From: Nitrospira sp.
GTDB taxonomy: Bacteria > Nitrospirota > Nitrospiria > Nitrospirales > Nitrospiraceae
DNA: 64,000 nucleotides
Reading direction: 5' to 3'
Assembly (NCBI GenBank): GCA_024998625.1
Contig: JACOEL010000022.1
Location: forward strand, 1-64,000
This document shows, one piece after another, positions 9,220 to 16,484 of the stretch. The position numbers and the translations under genes are program-made. Below the pieces are notes generated by a model. That model ran no database searches. It saw nothing but the letters and a program-made list of their open reading frames with translations, and was not told the origin of the DNA. Positions within the stretch are counted from its first letter, which is position 1, and every line of letters starts with the position of its first letter.

Positions 9220-9675
9220 TTACTTGGGTTGAATGAGGAGCGGCTTCGACTGGGCGCTGCCTCCGCCGGCCACCACGATGATAAAGGACATGCCGGCTTT
9301 CGCCTCCGGCACCACGGCCTCGATCGTGGTCTCGTTCACGAAGCGGTAGTCGATCTTTTCTTTGGAGGCGGCGCTAAAGGTCACGCCATGGAAGCATTCC
9401 TTGCTGCCGAAATTTTCACCCTTGATGGTGATTTTTTCGCCTGGTTTCGCCTCGTCCGGTTCAACCTTCGCAATGGAAGGACGTTTGGAACGATCGCAGA
9501 CCGGGTCGCTCTCCAGTTTGGAAGTGTCCGATCCCTTGATCGACTCGGTATTGAACATCGTATACCCGGCGCCCTCGACCACCGCTCCTTCCTGGGCATG
9601 CCCAGGAAAAACGGCAACGAACGTGGTTCCGAGCACAAGGGTGTAGCCGAGCATGCAGGTGACAATAGTGCGCAT
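9220..9675 (-). CDS. exported IPT/TIG-domain protein, 151 aa
   Basis: An N-terminal signal peptide (cleavage probably after GHA near residue 27) indicates export. The C-terminal 85 residues read as one IPT/TIG immunoglobulin-like domain, with the typical motifs PSIAKVEPDEAKPGEKITIKG and GENFGS and a terminal beta-strand pattern. Two cysteines may form a disulfide. Function is unknown; such domains usually bind ligands or other surface proteins. It begins 12 nt after the PstS-like gene, so the two are probably one transcript. Confidence 0.75.
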   Translation of the reverse strand: MRTIVTCMLGYTLVLGTTFVAVFPGHAQEGAVVEGAGYTMFNTESIKGSDTSKLESDPVCDRSKRPSIAKVEPDEAKPGEKITIKGENFGSKECFHGVTFSAASKEKIDYRFVNETTIEAVVPEAKAGMSFIIVVAGGGSAQSKPLLIQPK

Positions 9676-9687
9676 AAAAGCCTCCTC

Positions 9688-10512
9688 TTATGGAGATGAT
9701 GTCTTCGGGAGCGGTGTATAAGCCTCGCTGATGATTTTTTGTCCGTCCTCCGACAGGGCAAATTGCTCGAAGGCGTCGACGAGCGGATCCGGCTCATTGT
9801 GCGACAGCAACAGGACCGGGCGGCGCAGGGTATACCGGCCATCCTTGACGGTAGGTGTTTCCGGTTCGATCTTATCGACCGGCAGCAGCTTCACGGGCAC
9901 ACCGGATGCCACTGCCTCCAGGGCCTGGCCGAGAGACACATAGGCGACGGCCGAGTGGGGCGGGAGAGTGCCGGCGATGGTCTTGATCACTTTTTCGTCT
10001 TTGGCGATGACCTTTGCGCCCTCGGGAATTTTGCCGGCGATGCCGAGCTGTTGCTCAAAGGCGTCGCGATTATTTTCATTGCGCGGCCGGTCGATCAGCA
10101 GGACCTTCGTATCCGGTCCGCCGAGATCGGTCCATACCTTGTACTTTCCGGAAAAGAGCTCGGCGACTTCCTGTTTGGTGACCTCTTTGGTGAAGTTCGA
10201 CCGGTGCACCATGATGGCGATGCCGTCCCACGCGATTTGGAACGAGCGAAAGCCGTCCTCCGCGGTTCCGGTCACCGCAATCTTGGCTTGTTTGGTCTTC
10301 ACCAGATCAAGCGGCTTCGATTTGTCGTCCCAGACGACGTCGATGTAGGCGCGGGGATTGGCTTTTTCAAACGCATGGGCCAGTGATTCGATGACCCGCT
10401 GTTCAGGCCCGTGGCCGGCGATGACCATTGATCCGGCCACCTCGGCTGAAGCCGGGAGTCCCAAGAGGCAGAGAAGAGCGGCACAGACAAATCCGCTGAT
10501 ACGGGTGCGCAT
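9688..10512 (-). CDS. PstS-like periplasmic substrate-binding protein
   Basis: The 274-residue protein has a signal peptide ending near PASA (residue 23) and then a phosphate-binding-protein-like fold: GSMVIAGHGPEQRVIESLAHAF at the start, the IAWDGIAIMVH segment in the middle, and a C-terminal SEDGQKIISEAYTPL motif common in PstS relatives. The typical phosphate-loop serines are not clearly conserved and no pstCAB genes lie nearby, so the ligand is uncertain. It is co-oriented with the TIG-domain gene. Confidence 0.72.
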   Translation of the reverse strand: MRTRISGFVCAALLCLLGLPASAEVAGSMVIAGHGPEQRVIESLAHAFEKANPRAYIDVVWDDKSKPLDLVKTKQAKIAVTGTAEDGFRSFQIAWDGIAIMVHRSNFTKEVTKQEVAELFSGKYKVWTDLGGPDTKVLLIDRPRNENNRDAFEQQLGIAGKIPEGAKVIAKDEKVIKTIAGTLPPHSAVAYVSLGQALEAVASGVPVKLLPVDKIEPETPTVKDGRYTLRRPVLLLSHNEPDPLVDAFEQFALSEDGQKIISEAYTPLPKTSSP

Positions 10513-10607
10513 GCTGAACGGGCCTCCTCTCAGTCTTGAGCCGCTGGACAGCTCTGTCTCACGGCGATGCCACAGGGCGGGAGTTCCGCCCGGCTTCAGG
10601 GCTTCGC

Positions 10608-10925
10608 TTATGCGTCGGTGCCTTCAGGAGGAGCCGTGGCTCCGGCACCGGACATCATGTCCGGCGTGACATCCACGCGCTTACCCATGGCGGGCGGGAG
10701 TTTGGAAAACCGATCCATACGCTCGTTCAACATGTTATAGGCTTTTATCTCTTCAAAGCCTGGCTTGTGGGAGCCTTTGACTTTCGAGGCAAAGGCCGAG
10801 AGCATTCTGGTGGCGCCGACTTTGTTGCACTGGGGACAGACGGTGTCTTCCGGTCGTGCATGGACGGACTGGGTTGCCTCGAACTGATGGGTGCATTGTT
10901 CGCAGCGATATTCGTAGACCGGCAT
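10608..10925 (-). CDS. FmdB-family zinc ribbon regulatory protein
   Basis: The first 40 residues form the FmdB-type zinc ribbon: MPVYEYRCEQCTHQFE, then CPQCNK, giving two CXXC knuckles. The tail (about residues 50-105) is polar and ends in an Ala/Gly/Pro-rich stretch. Members are small proteins of uncertain, possibly regulatory, role in the cytosol. A divergent promoter region separates it from the small gene at 11085. Confidence 0.8.
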   Translation of the reverse strand: MPVYEYRCEQCTHQFEATQSVHARPEDTVCPQCNKVGATRMLSAFASKVKGSHKPGFEEIKAYNMLNERMDRFSKLPPAMGKRVDVTPDMMSGAGATAPPEGTDA

Positions 10926-11005
10926 GACCGACTCCTTGGATGCCGCCTCCTGGCCTGGCCCCTGAGGGCTAAGGCTGGATAAAGCGATGCTCCTGTTGGA
11001 AACGC

Positions 11006-11035
11006 TTGACCCTGTGCGTAGCTTTGCACTATTGT
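11006..11035 (+). promoter_or_regulatory. predicted sigma-70 promoter for the 58-aa gene
   Basis: TTGACC (11006-11011) and TATTGT (11030-11035) are separated by 18 bp and lie about 50 bp before the ATG at 11085. The match is 5/6 and 4/6 to consensus. Confidence 0.4.
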
Positions 11036-11084
11036 ACCGAAACTTTGTGCCGAAACGCGAGACACAATTGGAGGATCGGTTGAA

Positions 11085-11261
11085 ATGCCCCTGTTAATTC
11101 GGAAGTACAAAGGCAGCGGTGGTGTGATGCAGGAAGAGCGTATCGACGATCCGGACCGAATTGAACGCTACATGCGTCTCTTCGAAGAGAAAGACGTGAA
11201 GAAGCTGGAGACCGGCGTCAAGACCGTGATCGAGAAGGACGAGTGGCAGCTCCTGCCCTAG
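11085..11261 (+). CDS. small hypothetical protein, 58 aa
   Basis: The ORF begins MPLLIRKYKGSGGVMQEE and is highly charged, with no cysteine and no membrane segment. GGAGG lies 10 nt upstream of the ATG and a promoter-like pair lies further up, which is why I accept it despite its size. Function is unknown. The pattern of acidic and basic residues suggests one or two helices. Confidence 0.6.
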   Translation: MPLLIRKYKGSGGVMQEERIDDPDRIERYMRLFEEKDVKKLETGVKTVIEKDEWQLLP

Positions 11262-11410
11262 CGCGACCTCCCGGTTTCATCCCATAATCGAATGTTCGTC
11301 GCCGTCTCGAGACTCGTCTCGGGTCGATGCTTGCTGCGCATTGCTCTCCTATCGGGGCACGTGGTAGGTTGAGCCGTGACGGTCATGACGCATTAATTGG
11401 ACGGGGTATT

Positions 11411-11614
11411 ATGGTGTATTGGCTTCATATTGCACGGGCGATCGATCGCGTGACGCTCCATCGGGACCGTTGCTCCGAAGTCCCTTCCGGCGTGTCGAGC
11501 AGCGACTACTGGCAAGGGGGATGGTTCGACTACCCCGACAAGGAGCGGGCGCTCGCCGCGATGGAACAGGCGGGCACCAGCGAAGAACGTAAATGCGCGT
11601 TGTGCAAACCATAA
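11411..11614 (+). CDS. small hypothetical protein with C-terminal CXXC, 67 aa
   Basis: The protein starts MVYWLHIARAIDRVTLH and ends with ERKCALCKP, a CXXC pair that could bind metal or form a disulfide. A longer reading frame begins at 11327, but its first 28 residues are unlike the rest, so I take the ATG at 11411. Function is unknown. It is 106 nt upstream of the EamA gene. Confidence 0.5.
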   Translation: MVYWLHIARAIDRVTLHRDRCSEVPSGVSSSDYWQGGWFDYPDKERALAAMEQAGTSEERKCALCKP

Positions 11615-11720
11615 CGTCAGGAATGATGAATCGTGAATGTTGAATGATGACGGCGGGATTTCAGGAGGCGGTTCCTCCGATCCTACGCACAGCATTCACC
11701 GTTCGTGATTTCTGTTTGCC

Positions 11721-12599
11721 ATGCCTCAATTCGCGCTGCTCCTCACGACCTTTGTGTGGGGGGCGACGTTTCCAGCCACGAAGGCCGCGCTCGAACAAAT
11801 CTCCCCGCTTTCCTTTCTTTTCCTGCGATTTCTCCTTGGCATGATCGTCGTCTTTGCGGTGTTGCGGTTCTTCCGCCGCCCTCTGCTTCGTGACACCGCC
11901 ATGGTGCGGGCCAGTTTGATTGCGACCGCCTGGCTGTTCATCGGCTATGTGTTGCAGACCGTGGGGCTTCGCTTCACGACGGCCTCGAACTCAGCCTTTA
12001 TCACGGTGCTGTATGTGGTGTTTGTGCCGTTGTATCTGCTCCGTTTGGGCCTCCATACCTGGGTCTCCAACGGGATTGCATTGGCCGGTCTCTGGCTGCT
12101 GGTCAGGCCGACGGCCTCCGCCAATCTTGGGGATCTGCTGACCCTGGGGAGCGCTGCGGCGTTTGCCGCCCATATGGTGTGCCTGGAACGATATACCCGC
12201 GTGGCGGATCCGGTCTCGTTGTTCGCATGGCAATTGTTGCTGATGACCGTGGCCATGTCGGGAGCTATGTGGTGGGAACAGCCGACGCTCGCGATGTTTG
12301 AGCCGAGTCGCGTCCTGGCCATCGGACTTGTGGTCACCGGTATTCTGGCAACCGGGGCGTTTGCGGTCCAGATGTGGGCGCAGCGGCTTCTGCCTGCGCA
12401 GCAAGTGGCATTGTTGTTTGCCGCGGAACCGGCCGTGGCGGCCTGGCTGGCGTGGTATTTCCTGGGCGAACACCTGGATGCGCAAGGGTGGTTCGGCAGT
12501 GCGATGATTCTTGGCGGCGTCCTGCTCGGGTCATGGGTGACCGGTGAGTCGTCCTCGACGCAGCAGGAGTCTGTGGCGGCGCGTTCAGAAGGAGGGTGA
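11721..12599 (+). CDS. EamA-family (DMT superfamily) transporter
   Basis: The 292-residue protein has about ten hydrophobic segments in two EamA repeats. The first opens with TTFVWGATFPATKAALEQ and the second ends with FLGEHLDAQGWFGSAMILGG, both hallmark segments. Proteins of this class export or exchange small metabolites across the inner membrane; the substrate cannot be deduced. No Shine-Dalgarno is obvious. The following gene starts one base after its stop codon. Confidence 0.85.
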   Translation: MPQFALLLTTFVWGATFPATKAALEQISPLSFLFLRFLLGMIVVFAVLRFFRRPLLRDTAMVRASLIATAWLFIGYVLQTVGLRFTTASNSAFITVLYVVFVPLYLLRLGLHTWVSNGIALAGLWLLVRPTASANLGDLLTLGSAAAFAAHMVCLERYTRVADPVSLFAWQLLLMTVAMSGAMWWEQPTLAMFEPSRVLAIGLVVTGILATGAFAVQMWAQRLLPAQQVALLFAAEPAVAAWLAWYFLGEHLDAQGWFGSAMILGGVLLGSWVTGESSSTQQESVAARSEGG

Positions 12600-12600
12600 G

Positions 12601-13071
12601 GTGGCTCAGAAATTCGGCAACAATCGTTGGGTGCACGAGGGCTTTCTCGACAACCGTCGGCCGGGTATCGTCGTCGGACGCATGACGTTTGCGGTGTTGG
12701 GTGCGGTCGATTTCTATCTGGTCGGCGATTGTCGGGGAGAAATCGCCGGGAAGGTCATCCGGTTCAAGAACAGCCGGTTCGTCGATGAGGATCTCGCGGG
12801 TCAGGTGCTGGGGGACGTGGAAATCCCGCAAATCGGCGATGCGAGTCTAATTTCCTTCGATCCGCATCCGCATTTGGTCCCGCACCCGTACATCGAGTGG
12901 TTTTCCATGCGGAAGAATCACTACCGTATCGAACTGGTGCCGGAGGATGCCTGGATTGCGACCGAAGAAGAGCTGGCGGCGATCGACCCTGTCAGCCTGG
13001 AGATTCGAGATCGCCTGGCGCCGCAGTACAGGCGTAAGACGGCATCGGCAGATGAATCGGAATGGGTGTAG
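12601..13071 (+). CDS. conserved hypothetical protein, 156 aa, GTG start
   Basis: I do not recognise the family. I take the GTG at 12601 because AAGGAGGGTGAG lies directly before it and it follows the EamA stop by one base, so the genes are translationally linked. The frame is open upstream to 12544 but that stretch lies inside EamA. The sequence is a mixed alpha/beta soluble protein with several aromatic and His residues (FDPHPHLVPHPYIEW near residue 85) that could bind metal. Confidence 0.65.
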   Translation: MAQKFGNNRWVHEGFLDNRRPGIVVGRMTFAVLGAVDFYLVGDCRGEIAGKVIRFKNSRFVDEDLAGQVLGDVEIPQIGDASLISFDPHPHLVPHPYIEWFSMRKNHYRIELVPEDAWIATEEELAAIDPVSLEIRDRLAPQYRRKTASADESEWV

Positions 13072-13082
13072 AGCGGAGTGAA

Positions 13083-13109
13083 GGGGGCGGGCCGTAAACG
13101 GCCGCCCCC
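13083..13109. terminator. G+C-rich hairpin between convergent genes
   Basis: GGGGGCGGGCCG and CGGCCGCCCCC flank a TAAA loop, forming a stem of about 11 bp with one bulge. It sits between the + gene ending at 13071 and the - gene ending at 13118, so it may serve both. There is no T-tract. Confidence 0.45.
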
Positions 13110-13117
13110 GGTCTCGG

Positions 13118-14134
13118 TCAGGCGAGTTTATTCTTACCCTCCCGCACGTGTGCGGGCACCTCTCGAATATCCCAGATCAGCCCCAGCGCTTGCAGGCCCC
13201 TCAGCATGTAGTACGTGATGTCGATTTCCCACCAATAGAATCCCTGGCGGGTCGAGGCGGCATAGTAGTGGTGGTTATTGTGCCAGCCTTCGCCGAGGGT
13301 AATCATGGCGAGGATGAAGTTGTTCTTGCTGTCGTCCCCCGTCTTGTAGCGCTGGGAACCATATACGTGGGACAGCGAATTGATTGTGCAGGTGCCGTGG
13401 AGCAGCGCGACGGTGGACACGAAGAAGCCCCAGATGAGCATTTGCGGGCCATTCGTGCCGAGGCTCGGGGCATAGGCTTCCAGGAACTTGCCCAGGCCGA
13501 ACATCCCGAAGCCGCAAATGGTCGGGACGAGTGTATCGAATCGATCCAGGAAGACCAGTTCCGGAAACTTGGCGAAATCGCCGATGCTCTTCAATCGCGG
13601 CGGGAAAAACTTCTTGGAACTGATCCAGCCGATGTGAGCCCAGAGGAATCCGCCCTGGCGAACCGAATGCGTGTCTTCCGGTTTGTCGGAGTAAATGTGG
13701 TGGTGTCGATGGTGACCGCCCCACCAGAGTGGCCCGCGTTGCGCACAGGACGATCCGAGCAGGGCGAAGGCAAATTGGCAGGCCCGGGAGGTCTTGAATG
13801 TGCGGTGCGAGAAATAACGATGGTACCATCCTGTGATGGCAAACATGCGTATAAAGTAGAATCCTGCTGCGACCCCTACGGCGACCCAGCTCCATCCGAC
13901 AATAAACACGCCCAGGCAGAGCAGGTGCACGATGATGAGCGGAATGGCCCGCAGCCAGTCGACCGTGGGTGGGGCGGTGTCAGTTTGCATTTTCTCAATG
14001 CCCGCCCAGGAGTCAAACCAGCGTAAGATGGTGATCCATGGTCCATCGCTCGCGGGTCGTTCGCCTGGCTGTGCATTGGTTTTGGAAAGCTCACCGTTTT
14101 CGGGTAAGGTGAGCGGATGCAGATCACTACTCAT
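13118..14134 (-). CDS. delta-9-type fatty acid (acyl-CoA/lipid) desaturase
   Basis: The 338-residue membrane di-iron enzyme has the three histidine boxes of stearoyl-type desaturases: HRYFSHR, HRHHHIYSD and GWHNNHH. Four membrane segments lie in two pairs around them. It introduces a cis double bond into acyl chains and so sets membrane fluidity. GGAGG stands 4 nt before the ATG. A promoter-like TATAAT on the same strand at 14314-14319 would give a 5' leader of about 170 nt, long enough for temperature-responsive control, but this is inference. Confidence 0.85.
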   Translation of the reverse strand: MSSDLHPLTLPENGELSKTNAQPGERPASDGPWITILRWFDSWAGIEKMQTDTAPPTVDWLRAIPLIIVHLLCLGVFIVGWSWVAVGVAAGFYFIRMFAITGWYHRYFSHRTFKTSRACQFAFALLGSSCAQRGPLWWGGHHRHHHIYSDKPEDTHSVRQGGFLWAHIGWISSKKFFPPRLKSIGDFAKFPELVFLDRFDTLVPTICGFGMFGLGKFLEAYAPSLGTNGPQMLIWGFFVSTVALLHGTCTINSLSHVYGSQRYKTGDDSKNNFILAMITLGEGWHNNHHYYAASTRQGFYWWEIDITYYMLRGLQALGLIWDIREVPAHVREGKNKLA

Positions 14135-14147
14135 GCCACCTCCACAG

Positions 14148-14315
14148 TTATGCCAATCTAGGATGCGTTACCGAGGGGTCGCGCCGCAGTTCCACTAGCG
14201 TGACTAAATCGTCGCGGCGCTTGCGAGTGATACGAATTGGCAGGCCGCTGAATGCTCTGATAATGGTGTCAATCAGTGAGTGAGGATACTCAGGCTCAAA
14301 GACACATGTTGCCAT
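14148..14315 (-). CDS. doubtful small ORF upstream of the desaturase, 55 aa
   Basis: From the ATG at 14315 the frame encodes a basic peptide with a protein-like middle (RITRKRRDDLVTLVEL). It has no Shine-Dalgarno, and its start codon overlaps a perfect TATAAT on the same strand. It is therefore either a leader ORF or simply the untranslated leader of the desaturase mRNA. Confidence 0.25.
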   Translation of the reverse strand: MATCVFEPEYPHSLIDTIIRAFSGLPIRITRKRRDDLVTLVELRRDPSVTHPRLA

Positions 14316-14343
14316 TATACACAGATTCATGGGGAAATGTCCT
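14314..14343 (-). promoter_or_regulatory. predicted promoter upstream of the desaturase
   Basis: On the minus strand AGGACA (14338-14343) and a perfect TATAAT (14314-14319) are 18 bp apart. Transcription would start near 14307, about 170 nt before the desaturase ATG. Confidence 0.4.
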
Positions 14344-14460
14344 GAGAATTTTTCCGCAGGACCGCTATGTTTTTTCGCCGGACGAGCGGCAGAACCGGCG
14401 TGGCCGTCCTTTCAGTTGCAGGAGTGATCTCATGTAACGAGCCGATCGGTGCAAGATTGT

Positions 14461-14490
14461 TTGACTCTGTTCGGACCGCCCCTCTAAAAT
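14461..14490 (+). promoter_or_regulatory. predicted promoter of hemE, leaderless arrangement
   Basis: TTGACT (14461-14466) and TAAAAT (14485-14490), 18 bp apart, each match consensus at 5 of 6 positions. The ATG chosen for hemE is only 10 nt after the -10 box, so the mRNA would have almost no 5' leader. Confidence 0.55.
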
Positions 14491-14500
14491 GCGCCCCATT

Positions 14501-15526
14501 ATGAATGATCGATTTTTGAAAGCGTGCCGGCGCGAACCGGTTGATTGCACGCCGGTCTGGTTCATGCGCCAGGCGGGCCGTTACATGGTTGAATATCGCC
14601 GGTTACGGGAAAAGCATTCCATTCTCGATCTGTGCAAGACGCCGGAATTGGCGGCCCAGGTCACGTTGCAGCCGATCGACCGGTTCGCGCTCGATGCCGC
14701 GATTATTTTTGCCGATATTCTGCTTCCGCTTGAGCCGATGGGGCTTAGGCTGGAGTTCGCGGAGGGTGAAGGGCCGATCATTCACAATCCCGTGCGGGAT
14801 CGGGCCGCAGTAGACCGGCTCAAAGTCATTGACGACACCGAACTTCAGTACGTGATGGACGCCATCAGTCTGACTCGCAAGATGCTGGCGGGCCGCGTGC
14901 CCCTGATCGGTTTTGCCGGGGCGCCCTTCACGCTGGCCAGTTATGCCATTGAGGGTGGAAGTTCCAGGAACTATATCCATACGAAACAGATGATGTATCG
15001 CGAGCCGGAAACCTGGCATCGCCTGATGGATAAATTCGCGCGGGTGATTACCGGCTATCTTCGTCGTCAGATCAAGGCCGGCGCTCAGGCTGTCCAGCTG
15101 TTCGATAGCTGGGTCGGGTGTCTGTCGGCCGGGGACTATGCCGAATATGTCATGCCGCATGTGCAGCTGATTTTTGAGGGACTCAAGCACGACGGTATCC
15201 CGCTGATCCATTTCGGCACGGGCACCACGGCCATTCTCAAGGCCATGCGTGAGGCAGGTGGTGACGTGATCGGCATCGATTGGCGCATCCCGATCGACGA
15301 GGCCTGGGCCATGGTGGGCTACGATCGTGCCGTACAGGGAAACCTCGATCCGGTGACGTTGTTCGGGCCGATCTCCGAGATCGAGCGGCGGGTGACAGAT
15401 ATTCTCCGCCGAGCCGCGGGGCGTCCGGGCCACATTTTCAATCTGGGCCATGGGATCCTTCCGAATACTCCCGTGGAGAATGTTGCCGCCACGATTGATC
15501 TGGTGCACAAACTGAGCACGCGGTGA
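14501..15526 (+). CDS. hemE: uroporphyrinogen decarboxylase
   Basis: HemE removes four carboxyl groups from uroporphyrinogen III to give coproporphyrinogen III. The sequence begins MNDRFLKACRREPVDCTPVWFMRQAGRYM, containing the signature PVWFMRQAGRY, and has the second signature GFAGAPFTLASY near residue 135. An upstream in-frame ATG at 14489 overlaps the -10 box, so I start at 14501, giving 341 residues as usual. No Shine-Dalgarno is present, which fits a leaderless mRNA. It overlaps hemH by 4 nt. Confidence 0.93.
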   Translation: MNDRFLKACRREPVDCTPVWFMRQAGRYMVEYRRLREKHSILDLCKTPELAAQVTLQPIDRFALDAAIIFADILLPLEPMGLRLEFAEGEGPIIHNPVRDRAAVDRLKVIDDTELQYVMDAISLTRKMLAGRVPLIGFAGAPFTLASYAIEGGSSRNYIHTKQMMYREPETWHRLMDKFARVITGYLRRQIKAGAQAVQLFDSWVGCLSAGDYAEYVMPHVQLIFEGLKHDGIPLIHFGTGTTAILKAMREAGGDVIGIDWRIPIDEAWAMVGYDRAVQGNLDPVTLFGPISEIERRVTDILRRAAGRPGHIFNLGHGILPNTPVENVAATIDLVHKLSTR

Positions 15527-16473
15527 GCATGTCTGTGACGCCACAACCGGTTGCCGTCCTGCTGATGGCTATGGGTGGCCCCGATTGTCTGGAGAATGTG
15601 GAGCCGTATCTTCAGGGCGTTCGAGGCGGACGGCCGACTTCTCCTGAACTGGTGGAGGAAATCCGCGAGCGCTATCGTGTGACCGGCGGGAAATCTCCGG
15701 TGCTCGATATCACGCGCGAGGTGGCGCGGGCATTGGAACAGCGGCTGAATCGGTCGGGCGACGCGCGGTACCGCTGTTATGTGGGGTTGCGGCACTGGCA
15801 TCCGTTCATCAAGGAAGCCTATGCGGACTTGCTCGACGCCTTTCCTGAACGCATCATCGGGTTGTGCATGGCCCCGCAGTATTCTTCGCTCAGCATCGGC
15901 GCCTACATGAAAAAGGTCGAGGAGGCGCGGGCTGAACTTGCCAGCGAGACTCCGATCAGCTTCGTGACGAGTTGGCATCGCCATCCACTGCTGATCGCCG
16001 CCATCGTCGGGAATATTCGTCGGACGTTGGAGCGATTCCCGGCCGAGGTGCGTGCACAGGTGCCGGTCTTGTTTACCGCCCACAGTTTGCCCGAGCGCGT
16101 GGTGGCCATGAAGGATCCGTATCCTGAGGAAGTACAGGGAACCGCCCAGGCGGTCTGCGCGCAACTCGGGACTCAACCCACGCGGTTTGCCTATCAAAGC
16201 CAGGGACGCTCCGGGGAGAAGTGGCTCGGTCCATCGGTTGAAGAGACGTTGGGTGAATTAGCGCAGGAAGGTCATCGTCATGTCCTGGTGGCGCCGATCG
16301 GCTTCATCTGCGACCATGTGGAAACTCTGTTCGATATTGATATTGAGCTCAAGCAGCTGGCTCTGACGAAGGGGCTCCAGCTGGAACGTATTCCCATGTT
16401 GAACGCCTCGGCTCCATTGATCGACATTCTGATGTCGGTAGTGGAGGCGCACGAGTCCTCGCTCGTTCATTAG
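15523..16473 (+). CDS. hemH: ferrochelatase
   Basis: The enzyme inserts Fe2+ into the porphyrin ring in the last haem steps. The 316-residue protein has the family opening AVLLMAMGGPD, the catalytic histidine in LFTAHSLPERV and the signature GFICDHVETLFDID. The GTG at 15523 overlaps the hemE stop (GTGA); an ATG two codons later at 15529 is an equally good start. Order hemE-hemH-hemG resembles the hemEHY operon of Bacillus, so protoporphyrin or coproporphyrin could be the substrate. Confidence 0.92.
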   Translation: MSMSVTPQPVAVLLMAMGGPDCLENVEPYLQGVRGGRPTSPELVEEIRERYRVTGGKSPVLDITREVARALEQRLNRSGDARYRCYVGLRHWHPFIKEAYADLLDAFPERIIGLCMAPQYSSLSIGAYMKKVEEARAELASETPISFVTSWHRHPLLIAAIVGNIRRTLERFPAEVRAQVPVLFTAHSLPERVVAMKDPYPEEVQGTAQAVCAQLGTQPTRFAYQSQGRSGEKWLGPSVEETLGELAQEGHRHVLVAPIGFICDHVETLFDIDIELKQLALTKGLQLERIPMLNASAPLIDILMSVVEAHESSLVH

Positions 16474-16484
16474 CGGCACCACCT

